DNA of 64,000 nt from JBBRBB01 sp963830175 (lineage in GTDB: Bacteria > Bacteroidota > Bacteroidia > Chitinophagales > Chitinophagaceae): positions 62,001 to 126,000 of the forward strand of contig CAWHKV010000006.1 of NCBI GenBank assembly GCA_963830175.1. The letters run 5' to 3'. The notes under the pieces were generated by a model. That model did not search any database and was not told the DNA's origin. It was given only the letters and a program-made list of their open reading frames with translations. This document shows positions 61,157-64,000 of this stretch, piece by piece. How positions within the stretch are numbered: position 1 is the stretch's first letter; each line of letters starts with the position of its first letter. Both the position numbers and the translations under genes were made by a program.

Positions 61157-64000
61157 TTAGAAAGTAATATTGAATTTAGAACCGATTGAAAAATTAAATA
61201 ACTGCTCTTCTTTAGAATAAGCCATAGTAGCTGATAATAATGCAAAATTGTATGCGGCATAGTAAAAACCACCGCCGAAGCTATTGTGCCATTTCTTTGA
61301 ATCCTCGTTTTTCACCCACACCTTTCCCAATTCATTAAACCCAATTAGACCCACAGGACCGGGAAATATGTACGACTTGGAATCGAATAACTTAACCTGA
61401 AGTTCAATGCTTGAATATAATAAGGAACTACCGGAGAAACGGGTTTTTCTAAAGCCACGTAAAAAGTTGTTCGCCCCCATGTTTAAAGCCTGGAAATACT
61501 CATATTGCTTACTAAAGATATGACCACCGCCAACTCTTAACACAGCAACAACCTTAGCAGGATCAGAAACTGCGGCATGTACAGACATATGAGATTCAAG
61601 GCTGGTGAAGGGTTTGCTTGTCTTTGTGAGACCGCCCTGCGAAACAAATTCTGTATACCAGTTAATTCCCCTGGTTGGCAATAAAATATTATCCAGGTTA
61701 TTTATGAGTATGCCCACTTTACCACCGAGGTACGTTTTCTGAGAATATACACTGGAAGAATCAAGGCCTATTAACCCCGGCTTGCCTAAAATGCGCGAAC
61801 TGTTGTCATCGTAATTATTCCAATAATGATAAACGAAAGGACCGGCACTTATATTTAATATTTGATTAAGGCGCTTTCTTAGAAGAACTTCACTTTCTAT
61901 GTATTTATAACGGACCCGGTAAAAATCTAGTGACTTTTCCGGATCGATGGTCGTTTCATTTCCTAACCCAAAAAAGTTATTTAAAACGGGATTTACAAAG
62001 CTGTTATTTGTTAATACATCATATTTTCCAAGCACCTCGTTGAACACCCCGTTATATTTTACAAAATATGAACCATGACTAGGCGCATATAATGTTGAAA
62101 CCCGGTGTTCTGTTGCAAAAGGTTCTTTTCTAAAACTGTGTGTGCGACGCAGCAGGCTTACACCAATCATTAATCCATCTTCTATATTATATCCGAAATT
62201 CGTACGTGGAAAACGATTGATATCATACACGTAACCTGTGGGAGAATAAGCATTTACACTGGGAACAGGGGAAGTGTTATCACTTATTTTTTTGTTATTC
62301 CCCGTTATTAAATTCTTTTCGTAATTCAGGTCATATAGTTCACTTTTTACGTTACCATCAATATGAAAAGTATCATCACCTTTACCACCGATAATGCGAA
62401 CCTTAATTTTTGAATTTGCACTATTATCCATCACAAACAAGTCATCATCATTTAATCCGTATAACCTTATTTCTTTAGTTATTTCAGGGTCAAACACACG
62501 GTTGTACATTAAGGATGCGGTGTCTGTATTCTTAGTTCTTTTATAAACTTTAACCTGTAGTTTATCGCCAATACCAGATACATTAAAATATTCTTTTTTA
62601 TTACTGCCAACAACATTTACCTCTTTACTTAAAAATTTGTAATAACGCATGCCCTCAGTAGCAAGAAGATTACGACGGCTTCTTAATTTCTCGCCTATTT
62701 CTTTTCCATCTATTGCCACAATTTCAGGTGGCATTTTATTTACTGAAGCATGAATTAAACTATCAGTAATTTTTTCTTGGAACATGCCAATGATATCTTT
62801 CCACTGTTCTTCATTTAACTGGTTTAGGAAAAGCCTGTCAAAATCCCTTTCTTCCCAGTTAAACCAGTCAACACGGGGTATATCTTTTCTAAAGCCTTTT
62901 AAAAAGGGAAACAAATCTTTAGTTACGATTTTTGCAAGTAAACCATCGGAGTAAAAGAATGCCTGGTCCCGGTCCCGGGGTATGGCATAATAAACTTTTC
63001 CCTTACCCGTATCAAATGTGCCCCAGCGCCATTGGTCAAAATGCCTGTCCCAATCCCCGATCAACATATCAAGCAACCTGGCCCGAAGCACTTCCTTTTG
63101 TTCAATCCTATTATCGTTATCCTCAAATAATTTATTGATCACCTTAGCCGTGCTCTTGGTATCTGTAGCATCAGGAGTTGGTTCTCTCCGTTCCAGCAGG
63201 CATACTTTGTTAGCAAATTTATCCTGGTAAATGCCAAAGGCCGGATCGTCGGGAACAAAATAAAATATTGGTGAAGCCGCATATACATTAACAGCCTTTG
63301 CCAGGTCGGAAACTGCAAGGGGAGCAAAAGGATGTGATGCAGAAACCATTTCTTCAGCAATATCCTGCGCAACAGTATTTCTTAAATTTACCGGTACCGC
63401 ATTTTCAAGATCTTTATTAATTGTTCGAAGGGTCCATTCAACGCCATCTTTATCTTCAAGCCTTAGCGATTTTGTTTGCTTTCCACCACCGAGGCTTTTA
63501 ATTTTTAATCCACCATTAAATTTTTGAATATCCAAAACTTTTAAGTGAACAGGAGTGCTCCATTCTTCCCGGTAATTATTTCCAAGAAAAAACCTTTGCA
63601 GCCCATTGGCCTTTTTAAATTCTGGGTTAACAATGGTTATAACACTGTCTTTAAAAGGAATGGCAGGAGATGATAAAACAGAATCCGTACTTTCTTTAGG
63701 GAGAGATTTAAAAGTTAATAAAGTACTATCAAAATCATGTTGAACAGAATCATCATACACCGTATAAAAATCAAAATTTACGTGCTTGTTATTCGAAATC
63801 TCTAACGTAGCAAAACCATTGGCAGCTTTACCAAACAATTCATTTTTATGGTTTGATACACGGGTTTTATTTATGCCAGACCCACTCACTATATAATAGT
63901 GGCTGCTGTCTTCTATAAGCTGAAGATTATGCTCGTGCCCTGCAACAAGTATTACATTATCGTGCCCTTTTAAAACACCCAGGAATGAGTTAATCATATT
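61157..64000 (-). CDS. Metallophosphoesterase fused to BamA-type outer-membrane barrel (N-terminus beyond window)
   Basis: 946 residues are visible, reading from the right edge; the gene very probably starts outside the window. The visible N-part is the end of a calcineurin-like phosphoesterase: VAGHEHNLQLIEDSSHYYIVSGSGINKT. A long middle region includes RDRDQAFFYSDGLLAKI and LIGDWDRHFDQWRWGTFDTGKG. The last 350 residues are a surface-antigen/BamA-like barrel ending in IGSKFNITF with a terminal Phe, the usual outer-membrane signature. The predicted product is an outer-membrane protein with a periplasmic phosphatase domain. It is the first visible gene of the operon, 9 bp before the HD-PycTM gene. 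Confidence 0.85.
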   Translation of the reverse strand, partial: NMINSFLGVLKGHDNVILVAGHEHNLQLIEDSSHYYIVSGSGINKTRVSNHKNELFGKAANGFATLEISNNKHVNFDFYTVYDDSVQHDFDSTLLTFKSLPKESTDSVLSSPAIPFKDSVITIVNPEFKKANGLQRFFLGNNYREEWSTPVHLKVLDIQKFNGGLKIKSLGGGKQTKSLRLEDKDGVEWTLRTINKDLENAVPVNLRNTVAQDIAEEMVSASHPFAPLAVSDLAKAVNVYAASPIFYFVPDDPAFGIYQDKFANKVCLLERREPTPDATDTKSTAKVINKLFEDNDNRIEQKEVLRARLLDMLIGDWDRHFDQWRWGTFDTGKGKVYYAIPRDRDQAFFYSDGLLAKIVTKDLFPFLKGFRKDIPRVDWFNWEERDFDRLFLNQLNEEQWKDIIGMFQEKITDSLIHASVNKMPPEIVAIDGKEIGEKLRSRRNLLATEGMRYYKFLSKEVNVVGSNKKEYFNVSGIGDKLQVKVYKRTKNTDTASLMYNRVFDPEITKEIRLYGLNDDDLFVMDNSANSKIKVRIIGGKGDDTFHIDGNVKSELYDLNYEKNLITGNNKKISDNTSPVPSVNAYSPTGYVYDINRFPRTNFGYNIEDGLMIGVSLLRRTHSFRKEPFATEHRVSTLYAPSHGSYFVKYNGVFNEVLGKYDVLTNNSFVNPVLNNFFGLGNETTIDPEKSLDFYRVRYKYIESEVLLRKRLNQILNISAGPFVYHYWNNYDDNSSRILGKPGLIGLDSSSVYSQKTYLGGKVGILINNLDNILLPTRGINWYTEFVSQGGLTKTSKPFTSLESHMSVHAAVSDPAKVVAVLRVGGGHIFSKQYEYFQALNMGANNFLRGFRKTRFSGSSLLYSSIELQVKLFDSKSYIFPGPVGLIGFNELGKVWVKNEDSKKWHNSFGGGFYYAAYNFALLSATMAYSKEEQLFNFSIGSKFNITF

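Noticed and set aside
1..64000. CRISPR arrays, insertion sequences, integrases, prophage genes
   Set aside because: None seen on reading; the only tandem array is the 11-bp set at 9707-9772, far too short for CRISPR.

Overview
The window is AT-rich bacterial DNA from a member of the Bacteroidota, most likely the Chitinophagales/Chitinophagaceae. The evidence is type IX secretion C-terminal sorting domains of both kinds (type A at 10031-11671, type B at 12656-14732), an outer-membrane beta-barrel receptor, a DUF4421 protein, many lipoproteins, and the long Bacteroidota form of Lgt. No insertion sequence, prophage, rRNA or CRISPR array was seen. One tRNA-Leu(CAA) is present.

Layout. (1) 1-7284: a four-gene set of 'planctomycete-type' cytochrome c proteins (DUF1549/DUF1553, DUF1501, a beta-propeller, and DUF2231 with cytochrome c). 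(2) 7369-16618: a GAF protein, a six-copy 11-bp repeat array, a tiny membrane ORF, two T9SS cargo proteins (one frameshifted), and a vWA gene paired with an unrecognised Cys-containing protein. (3) 16871-29853: secreted carbohydrate-related enzymes: a ThuA/sugar dehydrogenase/cytochrome fusion, a Gfo/Idh oxidoreductase, a GH5-like hydrolase, a sulfatase and a PIG-L deacetylase. (4) 30046-36596: a Cys-rich copper-storage-like protein, a BNR lipoprotein, a beta-barrel receptor behind a palindromic operator candidate, Lgt, a bacilliredoxin and Hsp20. (5) 36653-49939: a surface-glycan locus. One long minus-strand run encodes MBOAT, an SGNH-like partner, three sulfotransferases, two glycosyltransferases, the PAP phosphatase CysQ and UDP-glucose dehydrogenase. 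A plus-strand pair encodes a sugar transferase and UDP-galactopyranose mutase, followed by another glycosyltransferase. Together these suggest a sulfated, O-acylated, uronic-acid-containing exopolysaccharide. (6) 50109-56728: mostly housekeeping genes (DoxX, phosphatase, PepT, FKBP, tRNA-Leu, aldo/keto reductase, RpiA). (7) 56809-64000: a tightly coupled minus-strand operon: metallophosphoesterase-BamA fusion, HD domain fused to a Pycsar-effector (PycTM) membrane module, polyphosphate kinase 1, and a membrane class III nucleotide cyclase.

The operon in (7) is the strongest candidate for an undescribed system. The last three genes overlap by 4 bp (ATGA) at each junction. The cyclase keeps its catalytic residues but has Gln and Ala where the purine-selecting Lys and Asp normally sit. 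The membrane protein carries the effector module known from cyclic-pyrimidine anti-phage systems, here fused to an HD phosphohydrolase and separated from the cyclase by ppk1.

A second window-wide observation is that five genes are broken or displaced by one- or two-base indels in short homopolymers. In each case a simple edit restores a continuous frame, and in three of them a recognisable family sequence. This pattern suggests residual assembly error more than genuine pseudogenes. All functional statements come from reading motifs by eye; no database search was run.
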